From: Paraconiothyrium sp. Pb-2020
Taxonomy: Eukaryota > Ascomycota > Dothideomycetes > Pleosporales > Didymosphaeriaceae
Length of the DNA stretch: 64,000 nucleotides
Direction of reading: 5' to 3'
NCBI GenBank assembly: GCA_022419385.1
Contig: JAJUBI010000002.1
Coordinates: 372,001-436,000 of the forward strand
Under the pieces are notes generated by a model. That model saw nothing but the letters and a program-made list of their open reading frames with translations. It had not been told where the DNA came from and searched no databases. Every line of letters starts with the position of its first letter. The stretch's first letter is position 1. A program made the position numbers and the translations under genes. Positions 10,455 to 21,864 of the stretch are shown one piece after another.

Positions 10455-11503
10455 TATGCGCTATGAGGATTTCTTGGGTGAATGTCGAAGACCACTCTGG
10501 TAGATATGTAGTTGAAGGGGTGGTTAATACAATTGGGGCCATGCCTAGATATGTGCCTATTAGCCCTTTTTTTGAGCGTATCCGTAATCTCTTTTCCCCG
10601 GACCCCGTCGTCTTCTCACTATTAAATGAGACCACTGTCATCAGATCAGATGACTCAGCAGGGAATATCTGTTTTCATTTTCTCAAAGGTCCTTTTCCTT
10701 GCAAAGAGAGAGAGGAAGTCAGAGGTGGGAGAGGATGGCATGTAGTAAAGAGAAATGGCATGAGGATTAATAATGGCGCTAGGAGGTGAGAGAGCTGGAT
10801 AACGTATAGAGCATGCATACGTTCTCTGCGATGAGGTTTTGACGGTCTTGCGGGGTCAGCTATTGATGGTTGACAATTTTGAGCTTGGACCACAACGCAC
10901 GGGCCATTCACCTGTGGTCAAAAGCGACGGTGACCACACAGTTTTCAAATTTTAGTACCCGATTCGGCGATTTGTCAAGAATGCTCTCCATCACTCCTGC
11001 ACTGATGAAAGGTTCGCTTGGCCTCCCCTCCCACAGGCCAGTGAGCGGCCACGTGAGTTTATGAGACATGCGATGTACTCGCATCAAAACCTGATGGAAC
11101 CTGCTAGCAACAAGGAACGCAGAATAGGTCAGCTACTCCGGGCCGGCACGAGCAGACGGAACCTTGCATGAATGACGCGCGATCCCCTGACGACGTGCAT
11201 CTCAGCTTGCGCGCTATCGATAAGTTCCCCGACCGTTCTGTCCACTCCACTCCACTCCACTAGCAAAGCCTAACCTCAACCGCGCGGCCATTCGCTCTTC
11301 GAATCGGAGACGGCCACGCCACCTGGAGCACCTATTCTAGGCGCCGTTTCCCAGGATAACCCACAAAATGACGAATTGCCGACCTATGACGGCCGTTGAT
11401 CGGCACAATTGGTTTTCTTCTCATTCCGCATAAGATGGTGTTGCTCGCTGCTTACCTGCATTCCATCGAGTCTGTCGTTACTTTCATCGTTCTTTAGACC
11501 AGT
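10455..11503. other. Intergenic region with glucanase promoter
   Basis: No gene recognised. A short (CCACT) repeat lies near 11240-11260. The right part is the upstream region of the GH17 gene. Confidence 0.5.
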
Positions 11504-12448
11504 ATGCAGTCTTTCAGTACTCTTTTGGCTCTCGCAGCCACTTTCACAGCCGCCAATGCCGCCGGCTACAAGGGCTTTAATACCGGCAGCACTTTCAGCA
11601 CTGGCGCAAACAAGCAGCAGGTTGACTTCGCCTATGAGATGAAGGCTGCCCAGGAGCTCCCCGACACCAACGGTGAATGGACCAGCGTGCGCTTGTACAC
11701 CATGATCCAGGGCGGTACAACCAACACACCCATCTCTGCCATCCCCGCCGCCATCGAGACCAACTCCACGCTCCTCCTCGGCCTTTGGGCATCCGAAACC
11801 GCCGATGTCTTCCAGAACGAGATCACCGCCTTGAAGAACGCGATCACTCAGTACGGCACCGACTTCACCAGCCGCGTCACCGGTATCTCCGTTGGTAGCG
11901 AGGATCTGTATCGTAATTCTATCAATGAAGTCGGCGCGACGGCCGACCAGGTTGTCGACTACATCACCCAGGTCCGCGCCGCTATCAAGGGCACATCGCT
12001 CGAGGGCAAGCCCGTAGGCCACGTTGACACCTGGGATGCCTTCACCAACGCCGCAAACAGCAAGGTCATCTCCGCCATCGACTTCCTCGGCATGGACGCC
12101 TACCCCTACTACCAGCCCTCCTCCCCCGGTGGAAACGCCATCGGCAACGCCAACACCACGTTCTGGAAGGCGTACACTGACACAGTTGGCGCTGCGCAGG
12201 GAAAGCCTGTGTGGATCACCGAGACCGGTTGGCCGATTATTGGGGATACCGATGGCGCGGCTGTTCCCGGTGTGGATAACGCGCGCACATACTGGTCAGA
12301 GACGATTTGCCACGCTCTCGCCAACAACATCAACATGTACTACTTCCAGCTGCAGAGCTCCCAGGGCCAGCAGGTTAACCCTGACTGGGGTATCAAGCCC
12401 GCCGGTGACATCGTCAACGAGCCTGCCAGGTTCCAGTTGACTTGCTAG
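11504..12448 (+). CDS. GH17 beta-1,3-glucanase (Bgl2-type), secreted
   Basis: A 314-residue secreted glycoside hydrolase family 17 enzyme acting on beta-1,3-glucan of the cell wall (endoglucanase or glucanosyltransferase). A signal peptide covers residues 1-19 (ends ANAA). The GH17 barrel follows. The acid/base glutamate is E133 in SVGSEDLYR and the nucleophile is E240 in ITETGWP, both intact. MDAYPYYQ near 197 is another family signature. There is no GPI-anchor signal or Ser-rich tail, so it resembles soluble or wall-associated Bgl2/Scw-type members rather than EglC. It is intronless, with the strong C-ending codon bias typical of highly expressed fungal genes. Confidence 0.95.
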   Translation: MQSFSTLLALAATFTAANAAGYKGFNTGSTFSTGANKQQVDFAYEMKAAQELPDTNGEWTSVRLYTMIQGGTTNTPISAIPAAIETNSTLLLGLWASETADVFQNEITALKNAITQYGTDFTSRVTGISVGSEDLYRNSINEVGATADQVVDYITQVRAAIKGTSLEGKPVGHVDTWDAFTNAANSKVISAIDFLGMDAYPYYQPSSPGGNAIGNANTTFWKAYTDTVGAAQGKPVWITETGWPIIGDTDGAAVPGVDNARTYWSETICHALANNINMYYFQLQSSQGQQVNPDWGIKPAGDIVNEPARFQLTC

Positions 12449-12645
12449 AGACATGTATCATTCTCGATTAGACCTCATTGAGGCATTTTACTCCGTTCGA
12501 ATTCGGGTCTGTATTTTCATAGAACATTGCTTCTACATATAGAGAGGCGCACATCTGTAAAGTATGTGTATCGAGTATGAATACCAATACGTATATCCAC
12601 TATGTCTTCTTTTAAAATATGATACATTACAACCCCTCCTACCCT

Positions 12646-12990
12646 TTACGTATACCACCATCGTCCAGGCCTCCTCCACCCCGGTCTCGGTGCACCTCTC
12701 CTCCCTGCACCCCTCGCACCCCTCCGCGAAACCTCCGATGGCGACAGCGACCTATCCCTCCCCGAGCCCCGCGGCCCTATCCTCGCCCCAGTCCGCTGAA
12801 AAGGACTCACCGGCCCAAACGCATTCTGCGCCTCCCAACGTTCTACCTCCGCCCCAGCACCTATGTAGCCTGACCCGGACCCTATCGGCATCCCACCACC
12901 TATCCCACCCCCAAACCCAACTACCATCCCAGCACCCACCCCCCTCAGCGACGGCCTCGCCGCCCAGTGTCTCGACCCCGGGTGCCCCAC
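12646..12990 (-). other. Gly/Arg-rich open frame, possible 3' exon of the RING gene
   Basis: Just downstream of the RING gene on the same strand an open frame of 114 codons encodes a glycine-rich then Ser/Arg-rich tail (GFGGGIGGGMPIGSGSG, RDRSLSPSE). It could be joined to the RING exon by an intron that ends with ACAG at about 12991-12994; a donor GTGACG in the VSN codons keeps the phase. The GC-rich composition also makes a chance frame possible. Confidence 0.25.
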
Positions 12991-13007
12991 CTGTCTCGCA
13001 GGTACCT

Positions 13008-13571
13008 CTACCGCAGCCCCACCCCCTCTCTCGTCACGTTCGAAACATGCTCACCTTCAAACACCCGCGTGATCACAGATAGCGCTTGTTCTCCGTACAA
13101 TACCCTCCTACAGGCTGGACACGTGTTCCGACGGTCTAGCCAGGATTTTAGACAAGCAAAGTGGTAGGCGTGTCTACATGAGCGGATTCTAACGGAGGGT
13201 GGTGTGGAGGTGAGGGGGTCGAGGCAGATGGGGCAGTTAGGTAGAGGGGTGCCATCAGTGGAGTAAGATGAGGTGCTGGCAGGAGTCGTGGGTTGGGTAT
13301 CGGTTTCTACTTCGGTAGGTGCGGTCGTGGTGGTTGCTTGGCGGTCCTGGAGTATCGGAGCACAAGTTAGTGAGGGTGGGCTGGGCTCTGGTGTGGATGC
13401 GGTGGTGGAATTATCGCTTGGTTCCGGAAACAGTGGTCCCGAAGTCAGCGAGAGTGAGATGGACTCGGGGATGGAAGGCGGGAAGGTTTCTGGCGCGACG
13501 TCGATGTAGGCTTCGAGCCCGCCAGCGAGGAACGCGGCTTTATCCTGGAAGGGCGGCGTTGGTTGCGGCAT
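13008..13571 (-). CDS. RING-H2 finger protein (putative E3 ubiquitin ligase)
   Basis: A 187-residue protein with a Ser/Thr/Pro-rich first half and a RING-H2 finger at about residues 112-155: CPICLDPL, then CRHAYHFAC, then CPAC. The Cys/His order C3H2C3 is intact, with a tryptophan before the last pair (SWLDRRNTCPAC), as in E2-binding RING-H2 fingers. There is no transmembrane span, so it is probably cytosolic or nuclear. The frame is open upstream to 13841, but that part looks like leader; the MPQPTPPF start is the first plausible one. The C-terminus may be longer through a 3' exon at 12646-12990. Confidence 0.75.
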   Translation of the reverse strand: MPQPTPPFQDKAAFLAGGLEAYIDVAPETFPPSIPESISLSLTSGPLFPEPSDNSTTASTPEPSPPSLTCAPILQDRQATTTTAPTEVETDTQPTTPASTSSYSTDGTPLPNCPICLDPLTSTPPSVRIRSCRHAYHFACLKSWLDRRNTCPACRRVLYGEQALSVITRVFEGEHVSNVTREGVGLR

Positions 13572-13921
13572 ACTTTTAGTAAGAGTGTACGCTTTATCTT
13601 GGTGATAAGAGACATTGGCAGATGCCAGAAAAAGGGTTCCACTTGAACGGTAAAATTGAATATACCAAAAATTGATTTTTGAAAGTATTTCGCGATCAAG
13701 AAGCAGCAACCATGGAAGACAGGATTTACGAACAGAGGTGTAGCTGTGAACGCGCGATGAATTTGGTACAAAACAAGAATCATAGCAGAGCTTTCCCCAA
13801 CGCCATACGATGCATGAACGTGAATATAGCAACCAATACATAAACGTGAATGCGCCTCTTCATTTATCCTCGCGCTCCGACGCCCCCTTTCTACGAACTT
13901 TGACGATCGTGCTGTATGCTT

Positions 13922-15667
13922 CTATGTCTCCGACCAGCGCACGATCGTGATAGAAGCCGTGTACACCATGGCCACCACACCAACAACCATCATCAGGACA
14001 TCGCCCGCCTTCGCAAGGTTGCTCTCTGCAACACCATTCAAGTGAAGGTACGCCGGGTAGATGTACACCAACGGCACGCAAGCGACACTTCCAATAAGCG
14101 CGACAAACTTGTCAAGGTTGCTCGCGCCAATGACGGCAATCACACCCGTCAGCAACACAATACAAGTGCGGAAACCGTTCTTCTTCCATTTTGTGAGCGC
14201 ATCTTTCTTGCCCGAGCGTTGACCAAAGAGCTTCTGCTCGAGGATACGGATGGCGGGGAACAGCTGCACCGGTTCGCCGACCATGACTGCCACAGCGTAC
14301 AGGAACTGGATAGCGTTGACCAACTTGCTGGTCTGCGGGAAGTTGGTGATGACCTCGACGCTAACGTTCTCGCCGAATGTGCCGTAGCAGAGGACGCCAA
14401 CGGATGTGAAGATGACAGTAATGATAAGCATGACGATGCCGAGAAGCTTGTTGAAGTTCTCGGGGTGCTTCATGCTCGACTGAATTGGCAAGATTAGACC
14501 AATGCCTTCGAAGGTGAAGATGGCCGAGCCGATGGTCAGCGTGAAGTCGCGAGGGTTGAAGAGCTCGACTGAAGGATGGAATCCGTGCATCTGCGAGATG
14601 CTGGAGATGTCGTACCAGTAGATGTACACGAGACCCATAGCGATGAAGATGTCAGCCAAGATAGCCAGCGGGCCTAACTTCGAGATGTTGCGGATGTAGG
14701 ACATCGGGATGAGCGCAAGGACCTGGATGCCGATGAGTGCGTTGGTGGAAAGTGGTTCGTTATTCTTGGGCGTCACAGCGGCGAGGAAGGATGCAATGTT
14801 GTCCGCAGTGAAGATAAGACCTGCACAGACAAAACAGATCTGTGACAGCATGATGGAAGAGAGGATGATGGATCGCAGTCGTCTCCCGCCAACAGCTTGC
14901 CCAAGCTCTCCGTAACCACCGCCATATCTTGCTCGGCATTGAAGTAGAAGCTGAAAGCAGAGCATCGTGACTGCGGCAACCGTAAGAAGCGTAATGGACG
15001 AGAACAACATTCCACCATTCTTGAAGGCTTTGGGTAGAAACATGATACCAGTCCCAACGAAAGCCTTCAACAGAGTGAAGAAAGACTTCATGTTCGACGC
15101 ATCGCCTTGAGCTCTGATTCTCTTGGAGCTTTTCCTTCTACCAAGAAGTGGCCGGCGCTCGTCTGCTGCGGTTGTTTCTTCATCCTCCACGGCTGATTCG
15201 TCATCTGATTCTTCAAGATCTTCACCGGCGAAATTCCCGTACAGCTCCAGAAATGAGATGAAATTCCTCGTGACCGGAGCAGCAATGTAGCTCACGCTTC
15301 TCGCCTGTCGTGCCAGATACGCTCGTCTGAATCCACCTGGCGCAAGCTGCTCAGACACAGGGACAAATTCGTCATTGTCGGCCTCAGATGGTGCAAACTC
15401 CGCGGTATGAGAGAAAGTCGCCGCCCGCTGGTGCATCTTAGCACGTTTAGATTTAGCCTGTATATGGTAAAGGTCTCTGTGCATGTCACCTCCTGGAAGG
15501 CGCAACGACGACTCTGCTTCATCTTCGGCACTCTGAGAGTTGGCATGTCCGTTGCTGGATCCTACGCCATCGAAGTCGGCTGTGTAGCTGGGGTCGAGAT
15601 GCGGTGAGAGAACCTTGCTATGGTCGACGAGATCCTGTTCGGATGCCCGAGCAGGTGTATCTGCCAT
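13922..15667 (-). CDS. Vacuolar amino-acid transporter, AVT3/AVT4-like
   Basis: A 581-residue amino-acid/auxin permease family (AAAP) protein resembling yeast Avt3/Avt4, which export amino acids from the vacuole. A long hydrophilic acidic N-terminal region of about 190 residues (with the DLEESDDES stretch) precedes about 11 transmembrane segments beginning FFTLLKAFVGTGIMFLPKAF, the family signature near residue 200. FTFEGIGLILPIQ near 405 is the second conserved block. I choose ATG 15667 (MADTPARA) because the frame upstream to 15745 has no ATG. Intronless. It is divergent from a seven-span protein at 16224. Confidence 0.9.
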   Translation of the reverse strand: MADTPARASEQDLVDHSKVLSPHLDPSYTADFDGVGSSNGHANSQSAEDEAESSLRLPGGDMHRDLYHIQAKSKRAKMHQRAATFSHTAEFAPSEADNDEFVPVSEQLAPGGFRRAYLARQARSVSYIAAPVTRNFISFLELYGNFAGEDLEESDDESAVEDEETTAADERRPLLGRRKSSKRIRAQGDASNMKSFFTLLKAFVGTGIMFLPKAFKNGGMLFSSITLLTVAAVTMLCFQLLLQCRARYGGGYGELGQAVGGRRLRSIILSSIMLSQICFVCAGLIFTADNIASFLAAVTPKNNEPLSTNALIGIQVLALIPMSYIRNISKLGPLAILADIFIAMGLVYIYWYDISSISQMHGFHPSVELFNPRDFTLTIGSAIFTFEGIGLILPIQSSMKHPENFNKLLGIVMLIITVIFTSVGVLCYGTFGENVSVEVITNFPQTSKLVNAIQFLYAVAVMVGEPVQLFPAIRILEQKLFGQRSGKKDALTKWKKNGFRTCIVLLTGVIAVIGASNLDKFVALIGSVACVPLVYIYPAYLHLNGVAESNLAKAGDVLMMVVGVVAMVYTASITIVRWSET

Positions 15668-16223
15668 TATTGCTGTCGGCTGCGCTGCAGTATCAATTGT
15701 AGCTGAATGTCGCAAGGGGGCTGGTCGTTCGCAACTGATGGACAATGGTGGGTTTCAGGAAGAAAAGTCAATTGTGGTCCGTGAGCCTGACATCACCGTG
15801 CGGCTAGCGTTTGATGAAATGTTTGGCAATTGAGAGATATCACAAAGACGAGTCTAGAGGAAGAAGCAGGAGAAGGGGAAGATTTCAAGGCGGTGTAGGA
15901 TTGAATCAGGGTTGTTGCAAAGGAAACACCTCGAGGTATGATGCTGGAGTCTTCGAGATCGGCGAGATCTAGGCAGATGTGGGGAGAAGCTTTACTAAAT
16001 CGGGACAGGGTCACCCACGTGATGACACCACGTGGATGGCCTGTTCGCCTCAATCTGATTGGCTGTTCGAAGCCAAGCAGAAGATACCGGCTTAATGAAC
16101 CACTATATTCGGATCTGTAAACATACCCTTTAGCCCGCATTGAACACGTTTCGCCTTGTATCATGATGGCTTTTAAGGCTCACATGGGGCCTCACGACAC
16201 ACGACCACCTTCTTCTGACCACA

Positions 16224-17452
16224 ATGGCACCTCCCGGTTTTGCCCCGCCGAGCTACGCTCATAGCAATATTCCCGAGCGTAATGTGCACAAAGATCCTCC
16301 GCCTCCAGGTATTGACACTAATGGGCGTGCCTACTTCATCTTCTTCTCCTACCTGGGACTCTGCTTTTCTCTAAGCGTCTTCATCATCTACAAGCTCGTC
16401 CAGAAGTACAATGTGCTATCAAAATCTACCACAGGCCGTCTTCCAGCAAAAGTACACATACGAACATTTGCTATACTGGCCGCATTGAGCCTTCTCACGA
16501 CGTGGTACTACATGTCCAACTACTTCCGTGTTTCTTACCAGGCATGGGCTATGTGGCGATCGCGATATGAAATCAGTCAAGACAAGATGCATTGGGGATT
16601 ATGGTTGAAGGAAACTTCTCTTCTGCGAGAATTTTGGGAGACCGTAGTCGTGGGCAATGCGCGCTACTGGTGGACGCACCAGGTCTTCTTCTTCGCAAGC
16701 GGGCTGAGCTTGAGCTTAGAAGAAAGAGGTACGTTCCCAGTGTACAGCAACGGAACGACTCTTAACAGACCTTAGGAATCCGCCGTGGCATCAAGTATAC
16801 GTGGGCCTTTATGCTGCTTGGCCAAATCGTTTCGGTCAGCTTCGCCACGAATTTGTATCTGCTCACCCTGCTTCTAACCCCTTCACCGCCGCCTCCGCCA
16901 TCCTCAGCTGGCATTTATAGAAGAAAATGGCTCGGCCCGTGGCTGATCAACCTTCTCTCTATCGTCTTCACCATCTGGCCAGCATATCAGCTCGCCGACG
17001 AGCACTATTGGTACCACCAGACAGAATTTATGCCCATGCTGCTGACGGCCCATGTTGCGCTCCTTGTCATGCCGCTGCTTCGCGCAGTTGTTCCCTCGAA
17101 GTATTTGTCCGATTCCAATGTGGAATTCGCAGGCACAGTGTACAAGTTCCTCTGGGTTGCCAACAACTTTGGTGGTGGTTTGCTGTTCACTAGGGTGACC
17201 GCGATGGCCTACAACTTTAGCGGCCCGCGCGGCATCTGGCAACAGCTATGGGAACACCCAGCCGTCAGCGGTGTAGCATTCGATGCCATGTTCTGCTGGA
17301 TCACCTGGGGTACGTGGTGGGCTATTCAGACGCGAACCATCAGCGCCACACCAGCACTCGACGATGACGAGAAGGAAGGCGAATGGAGGGGGGTAGGCTC
17401 AGGGCGAGCCGAAGCGGTCCCAGAGAACAACGGCGGGATACGACGGCGGTGA
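16224..17452 (+). CDS. Seven-span integral membrane protein of unknown function
   Basis: A 393-residue membrane protein in two exons, 16224-16728 and 16776-17452, joined in phase through a 47-nt GTACGT..TTAG intron (EERG to IRRG). Seven hydrophobic segments are visible: FIFFSYLGLCFSLSVFII, FAILAALSLLTTWYYM, HQVFFFASGLSLS, WAFMLLGQIVSVSFATNLYL, WLINLLSIVFTIWPAY, MLLTAHVALLVMPLL and VSGVAFDAMFCWITWGTW. The N-terminus is proline-rich and the tail acidic then basic. I do not recognise the family. The two genes at this locus share a divergent promoter of about 0.55 kb with the AVT-like transporter. Confidence 0.8.
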
Positions 17453-18316
17453 ATGGATATGACGGTCGGAGATCTAGTGGTTGACAGCTGCATGTGGGCA
17501 CGGGGCGTACGGAGGCGCAGGTGACCGCTCAGCAGGGCGAATTGAGTAAGCCTATACCAAGCTGTGTTAGTAGCCCAGGAAAAGCTTGCGCTCGACGCGA
17601 AAGATGGAGACGAGTGGGAGTACCTCAATGTGAGGCTGAGGAGCTGATGCCACCCCAGCATTGCGTTCCGAACGATGTTGTGGGGGCCGCTAACCCAAAG
17701 ACGCTAGAACTTCTACCCACAAAGAACACTTCAACACGATCTTACCAGTGCATCGCCTCGCAAAACTCTGTGATCGCACGAGTAGACCTATCACATTCTT
17801 GCTATGGCCCGGAGTAAACTTTACATGGTAGCTTGCTTCTGGATAATGTACACAATTATTGAATACCCCCAATCCGTTGCTTCGTCAGCGTATCCTGGTA
17901 CCATTTACTACGTTTCGATACTCGCCGATATTGCATTGCAACCCTGTCGCCCACTGGTTCTTTCTTACGACGCTGACAACTCCTATCGAATATCGTACAC
18001 TCGCATCGAGTTTGTCCATGGAGAAAAGATGATGATGGCGCAGTATTGAAAGCTTGACCACATACGAGCGGCGTGCCACAAAGCCTTTCAAGCTACTGCG
18101 TCTTAATGATGTACATGCCTATTTCGAGCAGGGTCCGGCCATTTTTGGACCCTTTAGGTCCCAAAACATGAGGGGCTACGATGAAAACCACTAACAAAGC
18201 GAGTTCCCGACGTCATCCGGGGCGTGAAGGCGGCCTGATCGGCAGTGAGCTTGTGACCATCTGGCTCTGCGAGGCGAGCTGCCAGTGGCTTTATAGCGAA
18301 CGACGCGGGTTTGCAA
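17453..18316. other. Intergenic region
   Basis: No gene is supported; short frames on both strands look random. Confidence 0.5.
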
Positions 18317-18324
18317 GTATAAAA
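18317..18324 (+). promoter_or_regulatory. TATA box
   Basis: GTATAAAA occurs 111 bp upstream of the ATG of the secreted protein at 18428. Confidence 0.55.
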
Positions 18325-18427
18325 TGTAGTGCCGCATTCCCAAGGCATAGACACAGAACGACATCGACTTTCATAATTACACTGCACTTCCCAGCGTCAC
18401 TCGTCTTAAGTGAAGATTGGCATCATC

Positions 18428-19045
18428 ATGAAGCTCACAACCACCACCATCACTCTGGCTCTCGCAGCCCTCACCAGCGCCCAATACGATGTCGAGTCCA
18501 AAGACTTCCGCCTCGTCCTCTCTTCGAAGAACACCACTGTCAACGGCCAAACTCTCTCAGCCTGCCACACTGGCGCAGCAATTGAGTCACTCTGCCTCTC
18601 CGGCACACCCTCAACATCCAAACCCGACCCCATCGCCGCCGCTACCTTCCGCTTCAACACGTCCTCCAACGTCGAGACACCCTCAGATGGCGATGTCCCC
18701 GGCATCCTCACCTACAAGCTAAATGCAACTCCACCGATCCCATCGTCCCTAGAGTTCTTCTACGATCCTACAACGAACTATGCGCTTCCGCTGCTGTTCC
18801 CAGGACAAGGCGCAGACACGCAGACACTTGCATTCGACAGCAAGAACCTGTTGAATGTGCAGGGTTATGTGAACTACAAGACGAGTCCGCCTACCGCTGG
18901 TACCACTACAGCGTATTACAGGTGGTATGCATGCCAGACATACTTCTCTGGGTATGAGTATGTGAACTTGGTGTGGGCTTTGGGAGAGGGCAAGCCGGAG
19001 ACGCCTGGGTGCGCGAAGGTCGATGTGAAGAGGGTCTTCATCTAA
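18428..19045 (+). CDS. Secreted hypothetical protein (DUF7907-like)
   Basis: A 205-residue protein with a signal peptide (MKLTTTTITLALAALTSAQ, cleavage after about residue 18). The mature part opens with FRLVLSSKNTTVNGQTLSAC and has GAAIESLCLSG, a layout I associate with the DUF7907 family of secreted ascomycete proteins; this assignment is from memory. Four cysteines are present, allowing two disulfides. The start at 18428 is the first ATG; an upstream in-frame GTG at 18410 is not used. TATA box 0.1 kb upstream. No intron. Function unknown. Confidence 0.8.
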   Translation: MKLTTTTITLALAALTSAQYDVESKDFRLVLSSKNTTVNGQTLSACHTGAAIESLCLSGTPSTSKPDPIAAATFRFNTSSNVETPSDGDVPGILTYKLNATPPIPSSLEFFYDPTTNYALPLLFPGQGADTQTLAFDSKNLLNVQGYVNYKTSPPTAGTTTAYYRWYACQTYFSGYEYVNLVWALGEGKPETPGCAKVDVKRVFI

Positions 19046-19377
19046 GACGGTAGAACATTGAGTGGTGGAAGATGATGCGCTGTCAGTCACCAGATATTGG
19101 GTGCTGAGAAGCATCGAGCTGGAGCAACGGTGGTAAGAGGTCACTGTTTTATGAGCAACGCCGTAATGCAAAGTAATGAAGTAAGGTAGCCATGATATAA
19201 TAATAATGTTTACACGGTTTGACGACTCTGCGGGATTGTGTAAACGTACGACCTCATTGATGCCTCGGTCCAGACATAGCGGGGTGGTGTGGGGCATGAC
19301 CTCGCAACATTCAAAAAGCGTCGCCTCCCGCGTGGGCACCACCTTGAACGCACCGCACACCATGACAATAAAAACGC

Positions 19378-19382
19378 AAAAA
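19378..19382 (-). terminator. Pol III T-run terminator of tRNA-Lys
   Basis: On the minus strand a run of five T lies 6 nt after the tRNA 3' end, with a second T5 run at 19370-19374. Confidence 0.65.
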
Positions 19383-19388
19383 GAAGAC

Positions 19389-19495
19389 AGCCCGACGTGG
19401 GGGTCGAACCCACAACCTTGAGATGCCGAGTAATCGAGTTGATTAGACCGTGAATACTTAAGAGTCTCACGCTCTACCGATTGAGCTAGCCGGGC
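19389..19495 (-). tRNA. tRNA-Lys (CUU), intron-containing
   Basis: On the minus strand the acceptor stem GCCCGGC pairs with GTCGGGC (one G-U), the D arm has GGTAGAGC, and the T arm has the B-box GGTTCGACCCC. The anticodon loop is CTCTTAA with anticodon CTT (lysine), held by the TGAGA/TCTCA stem. A 34-nt intron (19425-19458) sits at the canonical place between bases 37 and 38. The mature length is 73 including a U discriminator, as in yeast tRNA-Lys(CUU). Confidence 0.93.
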
Positions 19496-21017
19496 TTTTG
19501 CCTGATTTGATGGAAGAATATTTCCCAAGATATATCATATACCTGATTTCCTAGCAAGGCGTACAGACTCTGAACTGGAAACAGCTTGTATCCTGTTTGT
19601 GTAGTGATGATGTGGGTGGGGATGTAAAATCTGGTTCCCCGGAAGAGAAAATTTTCCACGGCGGAAGGGAGGTGGCAGTGACTCATGGAACAGATGGTGC
19701 AGACAATGCACTACATCCCTGGATACCCGGCGCGTGCAATAGATATCCAATCCGAGAAAAGGCTTCAATCCTAGGGAATCTCACGCCGTTCCTCTTTTTT
19801 GGTATCTGGCCACCCCTGCGATGCATTGAACGTTAGACCGGCCTCTATTGAGTTTTCCATAAAGCCAGGGCGCCTTTACCCAAGAACAAACCCATGAACG
19901 GCCTACACTCGGATTTATCTACTTCCAATAATGTGCAGCTAGTGTGGGAGCTGAATTGGGCCGTACTAGGAGAAAGTTTGAGAACCAATTTGAAATCTGG
20001 AAACTGATCTTCGCCAAACATATAAGAGGAGTCTTTCTTCGGGGTCAGAAGATGGGATCTCTGTGACCAAGACAGTTGTTGTTCCAAAGGGCTCGAGAAC
20101 GCTGATGCGCACAAGTACGCGGAGAGATAGCTTTTGCGGCGCAAGAATCGAGTCACTGGCTTCAGCACCCGCCATTGTCCTTCGGTGAGTACATATATCT
20201 TCCTTTAGTGATTCCTCGATGGCTCTTTGTATCTAAGTCCTAGGACAGGCTCAGATGATCATTTCTGATAAATAGTATGATCTTTGATAAGGAAGTAGTC
20301 AAGAGCCTACCTGTAACTAAGAGGAACGTTAAAATCCGTACGTATCCGGGATTTGATGAGACCTCGGAATTGGTATTTTCGCGGCTTCGATTTGAGTCAT
20401 TGAGGCGACCTCGGCACCCCCAAGTGATCGAATGCTCCCGGTGAAGAATTGGCCTTCTGCATACCGCTGCTGTTCAATCTGGAATGTAGCTCGTATTCTC
20501 TACCGTTGGCGTCTTTCAGCACCGGATCTTCACAACGCCGGTTTGATGAAGCAATCTGCACATCCTCGGGCTCGCGGAAGCATCGCTGTTCCAATCTCAA
20601 CTCAGTCAATTGCTTGGGTACTACCGTCGTCCTCCTTGGCTTAGGCTTTCAACAGATAATATTTAAACATTGGTGATAATCTGGGAAGGATCGGCGCTGC
20701 TACACTTTACGGCTAATTGCATCCAGATACGGAAAGAACGCCAGTTACCCGTTGCCCGGCCGAGCTTCATATAGTTCTGATATTATCCAGCCCAGGATCC
20801 AGAGAACTGTATATTTGCTATCACACTATCTCTCGTAGGGAATCTAGAGATTGCGTCAGCATACAGCTAGCTTCTCACGCAACTTACATACAGCCGCGAT
20901 TAGAGTCGAGGTTTGAAGAAAGTGGCTTTGCGTTCCGACACATCGTAGCCCCCATAAGTACACTTCCTACCCTGGTTCTACGACCTCAAACGTACTACGA
21001 ATACTCCGGTCGCAATC
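19496..21017. other. Gene-poor region
   Basis: About 1.5 kb without a confident gene. A minus-strand ORF of 69 codons at 19966-20175 has a good ATG context (ACAATGG) and coherent composition (LRVLVRISVLEPFG), and a minus-strand frame at 20397-20650 lacks an ATG (contains DPVLKDANGREYELHSR). Either could be a relic of a larger gene; neither is called. Confidence 0.4.
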
Positions 21018-21491
21018 ATGCACCTATCACCCACCATATCGCTCGCCTTCCTTTGCAGCATTGCATCGCTGGCATACGCAGCTCCGATGGCTTCCAAACA
21101 TAACATCTACCTCGCAACCTGCACCCGGCCGCGCAGCTGCCTGCTCGTCATCTGCGACAACCCCTCCCCCTTTACAGCCGCCGCATACTACTCCAACGGT
21201 GTCTCTACCTCGATCAATCCTACCGAGCTCGCCACCATCACGAACCCAGCTTCACCATGGGAAGGCACGCCGAGGCAGGGCAGATTCCGCACCGGTACAG
21301 TGACGTCGACGATCAATGCGGGCGCGAAGGCTCTGCCGAAGGGTGAGATCGCGGGCGAGGCGAAGTTGGGGATCGAGGAGTTTGTTTGCTTTCGGGATGG
21401 GGTTACCAAGTTTACGGCGACAGGGTGGGATGATTTGGAGTTCCAGACGGCGAATTGTGTTGCGGATTATTGGTGTGCGAGTACGAGTTAG
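21018..21491 (+). CDS. Small secreted protein, effector-like
   Basis: A 157-residue protein with a signal peptide (MHLSPTISLAFLCSIASLAYAAP, about 22 residues). The mature part has about six cysteines (ATCTRPRSC, VICDN, FVCFRDG, NCVADYWC), enough for disulfide stabilisation. I recognise no family. Size, secretion and cysteine content are effector-like, but that is inference from general features only. Intronless. Confidence 0.7.
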   Translation: MHLSPTISLAFLCSIASLAYAAPMASKHNIYLATCTRPRSCLLVICDNPSPFTAAAYYSNGVSTSINPTELATITNPASPWEGTPRQGRFRTGTVTSTINAGAKALPKGEIAGEAKLGIEEFVCFRDGVTKFTATGWDDLEFQTANCVADYWCASTS

Positions 21492-21864
21492 TATGGGTGC
21501 AAGAAGTGTAGGTACACTTGCAGTGTGCCTTTGCAGCACTAGGCATGGCACTCCCTTCTCGTTCTGTAAAGGTGCCGATGCCGTACCTACCTCCACGATA
21601 AGGGAAATCTTTTCCGAGAATTCTAGGACCAGTATCAGTTTCGATACATCTCCAGTGTTCTTGCCTCATGTATACGTGCCGTCTGCGGGAAAGTGCGGCC
21701 TGTGCCCAGTGCCGTCCACAGTGTTACAACCGTCGCTACTCGTCCGCCCAACCTCAATCCTGAGAGCTCAGTCTCCTCTCTTTACAACAACTGTCGCCCC
21801 TTTCGATTCTCACCTACCCTTCACCGTTGCAAACCTTTGCCCGCACAGCAAGCAACCCAGCAAG

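Noticed and set aside
12564..13082. Pro/Ser-rich plus-strand ORF (172 codons)
   Set aside because: It is the antisense of a GC-rich Gly/Arg frame downstream of the RING gene; the Pro/Ser/His bias is what such antisense frames give.
13916..14497. Plus-strand ORF of 193 codons
   Set aside because: Antisense shadow of the AVT-like transporter, which has clear family motifs.
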